From Muscardinus avellanarius (lineage: Eukaryota > Chordata > Mammalia > Rodentia > Gliridae), in the NCBI GenBank assembly GCA_963383645.1, contig OY726563.1, forward strand, positions 25,886,821-25,950,820: a stretch of DNA of 64,000 nucleotides. The letters are read 5' to 3'. Positions 10,851 through 22,906 of this stretch are shown here, piece by piece. Positions within the stretch are counted from its first letter, which is position 1. Each line of letters opens with the position of its first letter. The notes beneath the pieces were generated by a model. That model had not been told where the DNA came from, searched no databases, and was given only the letters and a program-made list of their open reading frames with translations. Made by a program: the position numbers and the translations under genes.

Positions 10851-12500
10851 TAGTACAAAATAATGCAGTACAATTGGGAATATAAAAAATTATTTAAAAT
10901 GATAATTCACATATATGTCACATGACTTAGTAAGTATATCTTCTTATTTCCTTATTTTATCAAAAAGTAAGAGTAAATGAGTGAAAGTGTTTTAATTAAT
11001 ATACAATTAATTTCCTTTAACCTCACTAAATAAATACTGAACAAATTCTTTAAGCAAGCTGTATGAAAGAGCCAAATATTAATTTATCTTGGACAAGCCA
11101 TATTCAATATGTTTTAACTCAAAAGTCGACTTCTGTGTGTTAATTTAATCTTCTAAATTTCCACCTCTATGTTTAACTGAGCTGTCATGCTAAAGACTCT
11201 GGGCATTGCCATTTAACCATGTTAAGACAGGAAACCAGAGCTCTACAGTTTTGAAGAATTTTGTCTAATATTTTTGGACTCCAGGCTGCACACTATGCAA
11301 TCCTACCCTTCACTAACTTCTGGTCTAAAGAGGCAGGTATTTCACAAAGGAATGGCTATACATGGATAATGTCACTGTACAATAAGAGAAAGAGGAAGCA
11401 CAGATGTGGAAAGAGACATGTCTTTCCCATGTCTCAGTCCAGGAAATCGGGAGGTGGATTTCCCTGTATCATAATCAAGGGGAAGAAATAGAAAGAATGT
11501 GGCTGAGAAAGAGAAGTATAAGTTGAGAGATTACATCAGTATTGTTCTGGAGAGGAGAGTAACAGAAAATGGGAGTCAGGTTATCCCAGTTCCACTACCA
11601 CCCCTGCTGCTGTTTGTATAATCCAGGGGCATTCACGATTATCTTTGTAACTCCATTTTCTCCACTGAAAATCACACAAATTATATTAGACAAGCTTCTG
11701 AGGTTCCATCTAACTTGAATGTTCTATGAATAAATTTTGTCTCTGATGGAGAACAAGAGTAATGTATACAGTTCTGAGTGTGCCACAGAGTTTAAAGGAG
11801 CTAAACACTGTTTTCCTGATACCTGGATACCTGTGAACACAAAAGATGTTCTTAAAGTGTTTATTAGGAGCCTGTGACATAGCCTTAAAATGTGGGAAAT
11901 TCCATGACAACAGGATACCTTGTCACCCTAAACAGATGTAAGCTTAATTTTCTTCACAGAAAGATAATGACCAAAATAATAAAGTCTAGCAAAGCAATTT
12001 TGGATACAGGCTTCATACAATCAGCTACTGGTATTTCAGCCATTTATTTACAGGATTTAAATATCTTTTCTCTATAACTAGAATATCTGCCAGATAATCT
12101 GTGTAATGGACCTACCATAATGAATGACAACAAATGGCTAACAGTTTTGTCTAGCCCAAGATTTTCAGAGCCATCTCCTATCTCTGGCTAAGTTTGCAAA
12201 TATATGTCTGATGATGTGGCAACATTTTAGGCTCTGGTTTCCAAGAGAGAGCTAAGACACAATCATTCTCAGGCCTGAAAAGCCACTACTTTCAGGAACA
12301 AATAAGGGAAATGCAGGCAATCTCAAGTATTAAGGGGAGGCCACAGAAGCTTTGGGACATTTGGGCAGTATTGTGAACTAACGAAAAAGAAAAATTCCTC
12401 TGAAAGTCAAATTAAGAACATGTTTTTAAGTTTGCAATTTCTAATTCATTTTTCAGTCTGTGTATGAAGAGGAAACTCTTTTGAAACCCACATGAAGCTG
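10851..12500. other. Intronic sequence, no recognised feature
   Basis: About 1.6 kb without a confident repeat or exon. The 76-codon open frame at 11261-11491 shows no family resemblance and no splice context, so I treat it as chance. 12241-12420 is slightly more GC-rich but otherwise unremarkable. Confidence 0.4.
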
Positions 12501-12529
12501 TCCATTACTGCACAATTTGCTTTCTTTAT

Positions 12530-13145
12530 GAATAAACCTTTATGTGGACATATGGCAGGGCACATGGTAACCATCTATTTCTTTTATAAGAAACTAGCAA
12601 ACTGTTTTCAAAAGGGGTTGACCAGTTTTATATCTCTACCAGCAATGTATGATATTCCTAATTATTCTGTATATTTCCAACATTTGGCATTGTCAATCTT
12701 TTACTTATGGTCATTCTGTTAGGAGTGTAGTGGTGTCTAGTTGTAGGTGATAACTAATGATGTTGAACATCTCTTTATGTGTGTATTGCTCATATATACA
12801 CCTTTTGTGAAGTGTCTGTATCTTAATTTTTTTTTTTTTTGGTACTGGGGTTCCTGGAAGCCCTTCTACCTCCGGCCTACACTCCCAGACCTCTTTTTAC
12901 ATTTTATATTTGGAAACAGGGTCTCCTAAGCCAGCGCGCGCGGCTGGCTTCGAACCTGCGCGATCCTCCTGTCTCTGCCTCCCAAGCGTGGGGATTACAA
13001 GCGTGCGCCACCACGCCTGGCGTTGTATCTTAATTTTTAATTGGGTTATTATTGAGTTGTTAGGGTTCTTTATATATTTTATATATTATCCTGTCACATA
13101 TATGCATTGAAAATATTTTCTCCAGTCTATATCTTGCCTTTTAAT
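12530..13145 (-). mobile_element. Old L1M ORF2 fragment, interrupted by a SINE
   Basis: The plus-strand text is the complement of ORF2 from an old L1: 'aactgttttcaaaaggggttg', 'agcaatgtatgatattcc', and 'taatgatgttgaacatctcttt', continuing after the SINE with 'aattgggttattattgagttgt' and 'aaatattttctcc'. The order is collinear with the L1 consensus on both sides of the insertion. Confidence 0.8.
12832..13023 (-). mobile_element. Young-subfamily B1-dID SINE with perfect 15-bp TSD
   Basis: A minus-strand copy: poly(T), derived ID half ('ggggttcctggaagcccttc' on the plus strand), linker, then the B1 half ending 'ccaccacgcctggc'. Exact 15-bp duplications (TGTATCTTAATTTTT) lie at 12817-12831 and 13024-13038. 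It carries both diagnostic features of the young subfamily: the rewritten ID B box and the shortened B1 middle with a GCCAGC/GCTGGC inverted repeat (here with an extra GCGC). CpGs are well preserved, which fits a recent insertion. Confidence 0.93.
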
Positions 13146-13147
13146 TA

Positions 13148-13310
13148 AAAAAAATTATTGGTGCATTGTAGGCACACATCTTAATGGAGTACAAAATGAT
13201 AGAAACATACATGGACATACCACTCATTTAGCCCTTCCCTAAATCCCACCCCATTCTCTTCCCCCTTCCTCCTTCTCATGTTTGTCTTAGCTGCACTTCA
13301 GATGGACTGA
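13148..13310 (-). mobile_element. Short L1 3' UTR fragment
   Basis: The plus strand begins with an A/T tail, then 'ttattggtgcattgtagg' and 'acatcttaatgga', then a C-rich tract. This is the complement of the 3' end of the local L1 family ('caccaataaaa' tail). It is 5'-truncated within the 3' UTR. Confidence 0.7.
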
Positions 13311-13559
13311 CATTTTTATTATTTTAATTGTGATATGACTCTTCACAACAGATACTAGGACTTTTCCTAATGTCTGCAGGAACCAAAGCCAGAATAAGAA
13401 CTATACATTTGAAGCTATGTTCCTTTTTAATACTTTTACAAAAATTACTCAGAATTCTTGATTGCTTTTGTTTTTAGCAGATAAAACATGACATTAAATA
13501 GAACTTTTGAAATTGGTTTCATTCATTTAAAAAAAACTGTTGAGTTGGTTGCTAGTTGA

Positions 13560-13900
13560 AAGAAAATTGATTTATATCTGTACAAATGCTAGATAGTAGG
13601 CTAAGTAATCATTCTTTCCTTCAATGAGCACTTTTTCTAGAATAAAATAAAGATATTTAAATATATAATTAAATCACAAGTGGGGAATATTCTAATAAAG
13701 ACAGACACAAAGGACTCTGAAGGCATGTTATCTAGAATTGTCTCCTAAAGAAAGACTGGAGAGACAAGTAGCAGATGTGAAGGATGGTATCATGGAGGAG
13801 ATCCCAGTTGAAATGTGTGTAAATTTATAATAGAAAAAGCAAAGCCATTCCAGGCAGCTCATGAAAGGTGGGTTTTGGCCCCAGTTCGACAGCGTTTGGA
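13560..13900 (+). mobile_element. Possible old L2 or MIR-related remnant
   Basis: Blocks such as 'aggatggtatcatggaggag' and 'gccattccaggcagctcatg' resemble the interior of an old mammalian CR1/L2-type LINE. The match is patchy and the boundaries are approximate. Confidence 0.3.
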
Positions 13901-13924
13901 AAAGAGGAAAGTTACTTATGACTA

Positions 13925-14065
13925 GGGTTGGCAGATAAAATATAAAATGCCCAGTTAAAATTAAATTTCATAAAGACAATGAATACCTGCTAGTGATATT
14001 TTTGAGCACTATCATTGGTATACTTATGCTTTAAAGTATAGGTATTCTATGCTTGATAATTATTG
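13925..14065 (+). mobile_element. Possible old MER-type DNA element
   Basis: The start 'gggttggcagataaaatataaaatgcccagtt' (given here only as its first part, about 13925-13957) resembles an old palindromic mammalian repeat beginning 'ggttggcaaataaaatac'. Only one arm is clear and the family is not firmly named. Confidence 0.35.
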
Positions 14066-14227
14066 AAAAATTGCCAGTTGTTATAAAATATGAAGTTTAA
14101 GAGGTGTGTGCACCATCACATGAGATTTTGAATTTATTTTCTAGAGATAAAAACTTTAGATTTTAAACAAAGTAGGCTTTAGAATTAGAGTTAAAGAGAA
14201 ACCTGAACCCATTAAGAAGCAAAACCC

Positions 14228-14405
14228 CACAGGCATGGTGGCACATGACTTTGATTTCAGTATTTGGGAGGTTAAGACAAGAGTATCTTAGGCTCGAGGT
14301 CAGCCTCATCAACTTAGCAAAATCCTCAGGAACTTAAAAGGTGTTGGGGATATAGCACAGTGGTAAAATGTCCCTAGGTTCAATCCTCAGTACTCCCCCA
14401 AAGAA
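14228..14405 (+). mobile_element. B1-dID SINE, old and shortened
   Basis: The B1 half ('caggcatggtggcacatgac') is joined to an ID half ('ggtgttggggatatagcacag', then 'gttcaatcctcagtactcc'). The linker is almost absent and the copy is diverged, so it is an older insertion. Confidence 0.8.
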
Positions 14406-17400
14406 ACAACGCACCAGTAACAGTGAAAGCAGGGACCATACTGGTTCCCAAATGTTTTATCTGTAGCAGCTACCTGGTGGCTGGCATCACCTCTGTCTTG
14501 GCTGGGTTGGATGGAAATTTCCTTCACACATTGTCAACATTTCTCTGCTTACTCTGCCTTAGGAGATTCTCCATAACCAGGTATACTTTTTTGGGGAAAT
14601 TCTTTCTTTCCTATTTTCACTAACTTTGTTCTTTCATGCCAACTTTTGAGGATCAACATCTGTCCTTCCAGGTTTTTGTCATATATTTAATTTTTAAGTG
14701 CACTTAAACTAAGACTTTTTACCCTTCTCCATTTCTTCCAGAAGTAAAGATAGTGCTTGATTTGTTAGCATGCTACCTTTTCCTTTATAAAGTTTGTATA
14801 TGACTATACTGAAAATATTTTTCTTGCACAAGATATATTGAAATTATCTCAAACTATCATTCATATGTGAAAAAACGTGACAGTTTCTTTTAAAATTTGA
14901 CAATAATGATAATTACTTTAAATAAATCACCAATAATGAATTATAAATATGAAAACTAATTTCTCTAAATTATCAGTATTAATATTCACATTTTAATTAC
15001 CCATTCTAGAGGAAAGACTAAATCACCTTTTGATCCTCTCATTTGAAGAAGCACTAAGAGAATACAGACAGACATATTAGGGCAGAAATATTTTCAAGTT
15101 ACATACACATTATAGTATTAGAGAGATATAGTTAATTAAGAAAAAGCATTCTGCAAATTTTCTTAATTTTGTGATATTTATGGTATTTTATATACTCAAA
15201 AATAATAATTTGTCATCATTTCTTTTAATAAAAATACTCATGCTTATACCAAATTTTGTATTTGTATTATTTTATTCTTAGAATGAAAGAAGACTAAAAA
15301 GTAGACTATGATTCAGGCTCCACAACCTGAAGCTATTTATGTTTATCAAGTATAGAAAACAATCTTATTCTGTGTCTTAAAATAACCATTTTAGTACAGG
15401 CACTGCTAAAATGTGTATTTTGTTTCTTGTCATATTTTGAAGGCATGGTTACTTCTTATAAATGTAAAAATAAAATAAAAAAGAAAAAAATAAGATTTTT
15501 TCTATGATTTGGAGCTACTTTTATATATTAAAGTATAAATTAAGCTTTATTTTATTTAATATTTAAAACAACTGAATCTCTGATAGAAAAATATTTTAAA
15601 ATTTATTTTCTTAAGAAATGCCAGTTTAAATAACCTTTAGGGTTTTATCTTTTACCTGCCATCGTTAAATCGTCATAATTACTCATCAAACAACAGGTTG
15701 TAACATGTAAAGTAACAATTTAGAGGCTGACATAGAACAATAGAATATAACAGTTTAATTTTTATGCATGATTTCTTCAGGAAAACACATCATGAGGGGA
15801 AATAGCTTTGAATAAGTTCAGTGAGGGTTGCCATTTAGTTAATTAACTTAACCATTTTCATTACCAGGCTCAATATTGACTTTACAATAATGTCTGCTTA
15901 ATTTCTTTCAAGCAATGAATATGCATGAAACACTATCAAAGGTAAAGTTAAAAATTAAGACAATATTAGGTAAGAAATAAAAATTAAGTTATTGGAATAA
16001 GTCAGAACATACATAGAGTTCATTCATAAACTTATATTACATTGTAGTTTGTGCCTCCCAACTTTTTAGATATGACCTTGGCATAGACACATTATTTCAG
16101 CTGCTTAGCACGGGATTTGTAATAATCTCAATTTTATAAGAATGCATTTATAAATTGGTTGGAAAAGACTAAAACAACGCATAAATCCATTGCACTGAAT
16201 ATAATTTTCTGCTTCAATTGACAATCTACTCTTTTGAAAAACAGACTAACTTCTTAACCTTTTTTGGCCACATTCATTTTTGTGCTTTCATATTAGAATA
16301 AATAAAATTAGCATGCTCCTATTGATTTTTGGAGGGAGAAATCTCATCAGTAATATTTGAAAAAAGTGAAGTCCATCATAACCAAGTGATGAACAAATAT
16401 GTGAAGGAAATTGAGAAAAGTAATAACATAAAATAAAGGGTAAATATCAGTAGATTTCTTTACTATAACTGATTTTGAAACCTGCCTTGTCTCTAAGAGT
16501 GAAAAGAACTAAAATTTATTTTAGTTAAATAAATATGACTTATTTTATTAACCATAGTTTTCTTAACCAGAACATAGAGCAGAATCAATCCAGTAGGGGG
16601 TTTTGTTTTAATGTGCACATCTAAGCACCATACCACAGAATCTCATTCAGTAACTCTGTAATGGATTCCTGATATGTAAACCTTTTCTGTATATTTAAGA
16701 TTTGGAAATAGATGTCTACATCCCAGTAGTAGAAACAGCTCTACTACAATCCACACAGATGACAATGTCCACTAGTAGTAAGAAAATTAGATTGCTTCTG
16801 TGTTGACATTTTGTCCCCAATCTCAATCTGCTTTCACATCAAATTTACTAGGTCTAAAACTGAAATCAAGTGTGACAGAGTAAAGCAAATAAGTTAAAGG
16901 TTGGAAGACCTTGATTTAATGATCTGCTTTCTGACTTACAAGCTATCTGATATCAGTGGTGTGTGGTAACTGAAGCTCATGTCCACCTTTGTAGAACAGA
17001 GCCCATAATTCTCACAGTACCCATGCTTCATAGCTCTTATCTTGCTTTGTATTCATTCTAAACTCTTTATCTTGCATTATAATGCCATATGCCCAGCTTC
17101 TCCTTCCACAGTCCCATGACAGGAGACTAGTTTAGGCCATTATCACTTAGTTTGTTGGAAAAAAAATCTCAAACTGGCTTGTAGATCTCTATTTTCTACC
17201 TGAAATACTTTAATTTCTGCACTGTTACCAGACTGACCTTTCTAAAAAAAACTTAATAGTTAAACAGGAGTACCTCCCTTCTACATGAATTTACTAGGAT
17301 TCCTTGCATGTGCCCACAGGGGAGGATCAAAGTACCTAATTGTTCCTTTATTCATTCTGGTACATTCTTCCAGAGAGACAAACCAAATACCCATTAGAGC

Positions 17401-17624
17401 CAAATCTTTCTCTCAAAAAACACTCCCTAAGGCAAATAATCTATCAGGTCACTTAACTCCCTCAGGTGAGCTTGCGGTAGAAGAAGTTGAGTGCATTATC
17501 TTTAATGGGACAGAGTTGTACTCAATAATCATTAATGACCATCTCTCCCTTTAGTTGAAGATATAGATTTGAGGTTCCTTATTTTGGCAGTTAATGATTT
17601 TCAAACTCTTCCCCAAACATACTG
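14406..17624. other. Repeat-poor intronic stretch of about 3.2 kb
   Basis: No SINE or L1 copy is recognisable across 3.2 kb, in contrast to the one-per-1-2-kb density around it. The DNA is AT-rich with long A/T-dominated runs. The open frame at 17285-17554 (89 codons) has no recognised domain and no obvious splice context. The stretch may be constrained sequence or simply old unique intron. Confidence 0.5.
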
Positions 17625-18085
17625 TTGCCTCAGCTTTTTATCACTATGGCCAAATACCTGAGGAAAACATCTGAGAGGAGGAAAGGTTTAATTGGCTCAT
17701 GGCTTCATAGGTTCAGTTAGTGGTTTACTGGCTGCAAGGCAGGAATGATCATGGTGGCACATGTGGCAAAGGAAAGCTTCTCAGCTCATGGCAGCTGAGA
17801 ATAAAGAGAGAGAAGGAGACAGAGGAAGCAGAAAGAGAGAGAAGGAGACAAAGGATGGGACCAGAGACAGATATAGTTCAAGGCCATGTCCTCCAGTGAC
17901 CTACTTTCTCCAGGCACACCCTCTATGCCTACATTTACTATCCAACAAACCCATTCAAATTACTAATTCATCAGTGGATTAATTCACTGAGGAAGTCAGA
18001 GTCCTCATGATTCAATTATGTTACTTCTGAATATTGCTGAATTATGAGGTTTTGGGGGACATTACAGATCAAAAGTATAACACAT
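17625..18085 (+). repeat. Dispersed mammalian repeat, family not identified
   Basis: The order of blocks ('tatcactatggccaaatacctgagg', 'ggaggaaaggtttaattggctcatgg', 'agctcatggcagctgag', a purine-rich GA stretch, 'agtgacctactttctccagg', 'ccattcaaattactaattc', 'ttttgggggacatt'; positions about 17637-18062) is a pattern I recognise from dispersed repeats in rodents and other mammals. I cannot name the family. The length of about 460 bp and lack of coding would suit an LTR or a non-autonomous element. Confidence 0.55.
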
Positions 18086-18719
18086 GCCTTTTCAACTTTG
18101 AACACAATCACCTTACTCTATTCAGGAGAAATCCTGACATTATATTTTGTTTATACGTTTTCTACCTGTAATCATTGTTCCTTTTCTCTTGAGTGGTTCA
18201 AATTTTACTTCAGAATGGAACAATGTGTATATGAGAGATTCCTTTTTTATTGTGGCCCAAGACAGTTTTTTCCTCTGCTGTAGTATATTTGAGAAAATAA
18301 TTATCTGTTCTTGGGCACTGTCTGTAAACTAGTTTGCTTGCGATTTCAACTTTCCACATGACTCTTTCCCCCCAGCTAACTATAAGGTGATTGGAAGGCT
18401 TATTGAGGCCTTAGAGTTACTCTCTCTTCTACCTCTTTAATTAAAAAAAAACATCTTTATGCATGCTCCTTTATTATTTTATAGTCTACAGTAATCATAT
18501 CAGACTATAAAAATATGTGGACATAATTTGCATAGGCCCTATGTTACAATAACAATATTCTCCTAAATTAAAGCATTTCAGTTTTTAGCATCCTGCTGAT
18601 TTTTCTTCTAACTTATTTACTTTTTACTTGATAAAAATTATATACAGTGATTAACTGCATAATGACATTTCAGTCAATGATGGCACACATATACAATGAT
18701 GGTCCTATAAGATTATACC
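18086..18719. other. Intronic sequence, no recognised feature
   Basis: AT-rich; the short open frames in this stretch are not supported by any domain. Nothing else is seen. Confidence 0.4.
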
Positions 18720-18985
18720 ACCTCCAGTAGGGTAGGGGAAGGAGAAGGAGGGGGGATGGCAGGAAAGAGGATTGGGGAAGAAAAGAGAACAAATAATGTT
18801 AGGTATGTATCTGAATGTATCACTGTCCTGTACCTGGTGGCTTGGAGGGAGAAGAAAGATAATTTAGGGGGGTGGGTTGGGGATAAAAATGCATCAAATG
18901 ATGTTATGTGTATATATGAATGTATCACTTAAAATCTCACTATTATGTATAATTACAGAGTACCAATAAAATTTCTTGAGTAAAA
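18720..18985 (+). mobile_element. L1 3' UTR fragment
   Basis: G-rich tracts ('gggaaggagaaggaggggg', 'ggggtgggttgggg') are followed by 'gaatgtatcacttaaaatctc' and the terminal 'accaataaaat'. This resembles the 3' ends of the L1 copies at 2562-3295 and 58110-59301. 'gaatgtatcact' appears twice (near 18812 and 18919), suggesting a small internal duplication. Confidence 0.5.
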
Positions 18986-19489
18986 ATCCAGATGATGTCA
19001 TCTAGTGGTGTCATAATCATCTCAGTTTGTGTAAACATGCTCTGTGATATTTGCAATAGGATGAAATCAGCTAAGAATGCATCTCTCAAAACATATCTTG
19101 CCATTTTTACATCGTTTTGAAATATGGGTGTACTGTGGAATGGCAAGCTGAAAATAGTATATGTGTTCATTTTCATATTTAGCATTTTTGTGGTAAAAAC
19201 ACTTAAAATCTACACTCAGCAATTCTCAAGAATACAATACATTGTAGTATCTACTCTTTTTAAGTATCCATTTATGCTAGCATTGTGCTCATAATAAATG
19301 TCCAATTATTTATTAAATGAATAACCCAATGTTTTATTTCTCTAATGAATTAATTCATTATGAGAACTAATATTTCTGTCAATCAACAATCAATCAAATA
19401 ACTTCAGAGTAACTTCTCTTCATTAGAAATGACTGGCAGCCTTAGTATTAAATTGGAGATTATTAAGACTGGCAACATAATATAATATT

Positions 19490-19755
19490 CCCCCTTAATT
19501 TCTGCTCTCCAAGGTCAATTCTTTAAATCTCTTGATATGCAAAGTTCAGTGAGAAAGGAAATGCTGTCTGTCACTTAGAAACATGCTGATCTTAAACAAT
19601 GTCAGTGAACCTTAGTGAACCTGGATTCATTTTTCTGAACAAAGGAGACAATGCCCACTTCCTGCAACTTCTGTGAGGCTCAGATGAGGTAAGGTATAGG
19701 GAACATTTTGTGCAATATGTAGTGCTTCGTAAACTGTGATGTTGAGAAAAAATTA
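19490..19755 (+). mobile_element. MIR remnant (probable)
   Basis: The order of blocks resembles MIR: 'gaacctggattcatttttctg', 'aggagacaatgcccacttcctg', 'ctgtgaggctcagatgagg', and then 'tgtagtgcttcgtaaac'. Divergence is high, as expected for a MIR. Confidence 0.45.
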
Positions 19756-20097
19756 GGAGATGATGGTGACAGGTGAGACCACTGTTGATGAAACCTGTGA
19801 GTTAAAGATGGGCATAGCAATGTAAAGGCAGTATTAATTTGCTGATCAGATGATGAAAAGTAGTTATCACTTAGATTTTGTTACTAGTAAATGTGCTATG
19901 CGAAAATTTGATGTAATTACACCACAATCATTCAATAATATTTGTTGAGCATCATCTAACTATAAAACATTCTATGATAAGTCCAAAAGAAATTGAAGAA
20001 TATCCCTTATACTTTGAATTCTGTATCTGTGTTGTTTTTTCTTTTTAATACTGTGTGAAGTAGAATAAAAGTGATTTTTTCAATTTTTTATTGTTGA

Positions 20098-20119
20098 TTG
20101 GTTGGTTGGTTGGTTGGTT
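20098..20119. repeat. (TTGG)n tetranucleotide run
   Basis: Five to six tandem TTGG units directly after 'attgttga'. A short simple repeat. Confidence 0.8.
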
Positions 20120-20289
20120 AAATCAGGTAGAGGTTTTGACTAAAAAAACCTATGACCAACAGAATGGAATAACTCAATTCTACATAATTCCCAGGCTAAT
20201 ATTTATTGTAGGATTTATCTAATTTCTTCTCCACATGGACAACTGTCCAGTCTATTCTCGCAACCCTGTTTATGCCATTGTTTATATAG

Positions 20290-20585
20290 AGCAATGCTGT
20301 TTAATAGAAATATAATGTGAGGCACGCATGTAATTTTAAAATTTCCACACATCAAAATATATGGGTAGGATTAATTTAAATAATGTATTTAATTTACCTT
20401 AATATAGCCAAAGTGTTATCATTTCAACCTCCACTCAAAATAAAAAGTATTATTAATGAAATGTTTTATCTTTTTTTACACTAAGGGTTATCTGGTGATT
20501 ATCCTATACTTGTAGCAGATCTCAATTTGGACTAGCCACATTTCAAGTGCTCATATGGCAGGCTGTGATTTTAATATTGGACATC
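20290..20585 (+). mobile_element. Old DNA transposon remnant, 'ctgtccaatagaaat' type
   Basis: It begins 'gcaatgctgtttaatagaaat' and includes 'aattttaaaatttcc', 'tatcatttcaacc', 'ctcaatttggactagccacatttcaag' (about 20521-20547) and 'tattggacatc' at the end. The terminal parts are roughly complementary ('gctgtttaata' against 'tattggaca'), as expected for short inverted-repeat ends. The superfamily is probably hAT; the exact name is uncertain. Confidence 0.65.
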
Positions 20586-20844
20586 ATTGATGTTAAAGGA
20601 GGAGTTGGATATTCTTTCCAAGTTTTTGTTCAAATAAAAACTTGATTAAACTTTGAACAAATATTATTCTTATCAATCTCTCATTAAAATTTTTCCCACT
20701 CAATAACATTTCTAATATTATGAAGCCAGCTATGTTAAACAAATTGAAGTCATCATTTGCAAAAAATGAAAGATGTGAATCCCCTGTCACAATAAATATT
20801 GCCTAATGCTATTCCCACTCCAAAGAAGTAATCTTATTATTTTA

Positions 20845-20890
20845 AATATATATATATACATATATATATGTATATATACATATATATATT
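20845..20890. repeat. (TA)n with TATG/CATA interruptions
   Basis: A short alternating AT-rich microsatellite that produces a chance IYIYIC-type frame. Confidence 0.85.
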
Positions 20891-21618
20891 CTTTGAATAC
20901 TAAAATAAAAGGCAAACTCACTAAATATGCAACTCATTATAAATGTGAACTCAATATAACTCACAATGCAAGAAAACTGTTTATTTTAAATTACATTATA
21001 GATAAAAAACTATAGCTCTTTTTTGTATTTTGATAGTTCTGTTAACAATAAAACTTCACTAATAGCAGAAGAACTCTTCATGAGTACATTAAGAATTTTG
21101 TTAGTATAAGAAAAAATACCTCAATATGGAATTTTTAACATACAAGAAAGCACAAGGTGTATTTAAAGAATATCCTTCAGTTGCACTATGATGCACTTGC
21201 TATTTACAATAATACTTTAAAAAACTGGAATTTTATGGACATTAATTTTATAAAAAAATAACATGCCAAAATATGAGAGCTTAAATTAGTGTGAAAAATA
21301 TTTAAATGTGAATCCTCCACATATTGAAGTCTCAATGGCTTCAGCCCCATACTATCTCATAATCTGTCAAAATCCAGTGAAAATCATATCTGAACTAAGG
21401 ATTATGATAACCTTGCTTTTTCCTAATTTTACACACTTTTAAAATATGGAATGATAAATTCAATTTCCTGACAAAATATGTTATTCGCTACCAAAGATTA
21501 TGGAATAATTTCCCTAATGCTAAAAAGTATTTACAATACATTTTTTTGAGACTTGTAAACAATTAGCTGCATTATGCCAACATTTGGAAAGAAAAAACTG
21601 TCTTGGACAGATTCTAAG
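20891..21618. other. AT-rich intronic sequence, no recognised feature
   Basis: No exon, RNA gene or confident repeat is seen. Confidence 0.4.
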
Positions 21619-22095
21619 ATAATACCTAGTGATCCATGCGTCTCAGTACTTGCATAATCTCTTCCCCTTGAGAGGGGCCAAGACTTGTGACTTGCTTCTA
21701 ACAAATAAAATACATCAAAGATGATGGGATGCCACTTATGTAATTAAGTTCCTTAAGACTGTGACTCTTGCTGGCAGCCTCTCTCATTCTCGCTATCTCT
21801 CTCTCTCTTCTTCCCTCCCTCCCTCATTTTCTCCTCTCCCTTCTGTATCTCTCACTGGTTTTGGTGAGGCAAAACTGCCAATTTGGAGAGGTACATATGG
21901 CAAGGAACTGAGGTCTTCAGCCCAACAACCCATATGGATCTGAATCCTGCCAACAGTTTTCAAATGAGAACCTAACTCTGGCCCATACCTAGAGCAAAGC
22001 CCCCAGGAGACACTGTGAAGCAAAGGATTTAAACCCTTGGCCCGGACATTTCTTGAAATTAAAAAAAGGTATTTTTTTAAGCTGCTACATTTGTG
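21619..22095 (+). mobile_element. MLT1-like ERVL-MaLR solo LTR
   Basis: The blocks follow an old mammalian MaLR LTR: 'cttgtgacttgcttctaac', 'atgatgggatgccactt', 'agactgtgactcttgctgg', a CT-rich stretch (21780-21850), 'ggcaaggaactgagg', 'aatcctgccaacag', and an A-rich end. No internal retroviral sequence is attached. The CT-rich run may have expanded secondarily. Confidence 0.65.
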
Positions 22096-22174
22096 CTACC
22101 TTAGAGAAGCTAATGTAAAAATACATATATCATTTAAATGATGTGAAATGGGAGGTTTTTTCTTTTTTCTTTTT

Positions 22175-22397
22175 TCCTTTTCCTTTTTTTTTTTTTTTTA
22201 GTGCTAGAGATTGAACCTACAAGCTTTACACTTCTGAGCTACATCCTTGGAAATTCTAGTTTTTATTTTGAAACAGGGTCTCGCTAAGTTGCTGAAGATC
22301 TTGCTAAATAGCTGAAGCTGGCTTTAAACCTGTGATCCTTGTATTTCAGTTTCTCAAGTACTGAGATTATAGGCATATGCCACCATATCCAGATTGC
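22175..22397 (-). mobile_element. B1-dID dimeric SINE, older type
   Basis: On the plus strand: a poly(T) tract, the complement of the ID half ('gtgctagagattgaacc'), linker, then the B1 half ('ggctttaaacctgtgatcc' to 'ccaccatatcc'). It is diverged. The middle has an extra 'gctgaagatcttgctaaatagctgaagctgg' repeat (22292-22322), which is the ancestral arrangement. Confidence 0.85.
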
Positions 22398-22694
22398 AGG
22401 ATTTTTAGGACTACTGCAAATGTAGGAAAGGATATTATTTTAATGAGTTACTAAGGAATGGAGGCTATTTTTAAAGTTTTAATGTCAGAAAAAAGAGATC
22501 AAATATAGTCATATAAAATGAAACCATTAAGGTATATTATTAAACATTTATATTATTATAACATATAAAATAGAACAATAAAGATGAATAATATTGCTTG
22601 TCTTCCAGTGTTATTTCAGCACCTTGCATTTGAAGAAAACAGTTTATCTTTGTGTTGTTATTTAAAATAGTTCTGTTAAAAGACTCACCTATTT

Positions 22695-22906
22695 GTCGGG
22701 CGTGGTGGCACACGTTTGTAATCCCAGCATTCAGGAGGCAGAGACAGGAGGACTGGGGTTTGTGGACAGCCTCAGGTACTAAGTGAGACCCTTCACAACT
22801 CAGTAAGACTCTGTTTCAAAAAAAATAAAAATACTAAAATATAGGGCTGAGGGTGTGGCTCGGAGGTACAATACCCCTGGGTTCCATTCCCAGTGCTGCA
22901 AATATA
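22695..22906 (+). mobile_element. B1-dID dimeric SINE
   Basis: It starts 'gtcgggcgtggtggcacac' and ends with the ID half ('gggctgagggtgtggctcgg', then 'gggttccattcccag') and a (TA)n tail. The ancestral ID B box is retained. Confidence 0.88.

Noticed and set aside
18720..18985. G-rich segment as a promoter or CpG island
   Set aside because: It has G runs but no CpGs and ends like an L1 3' UTR.
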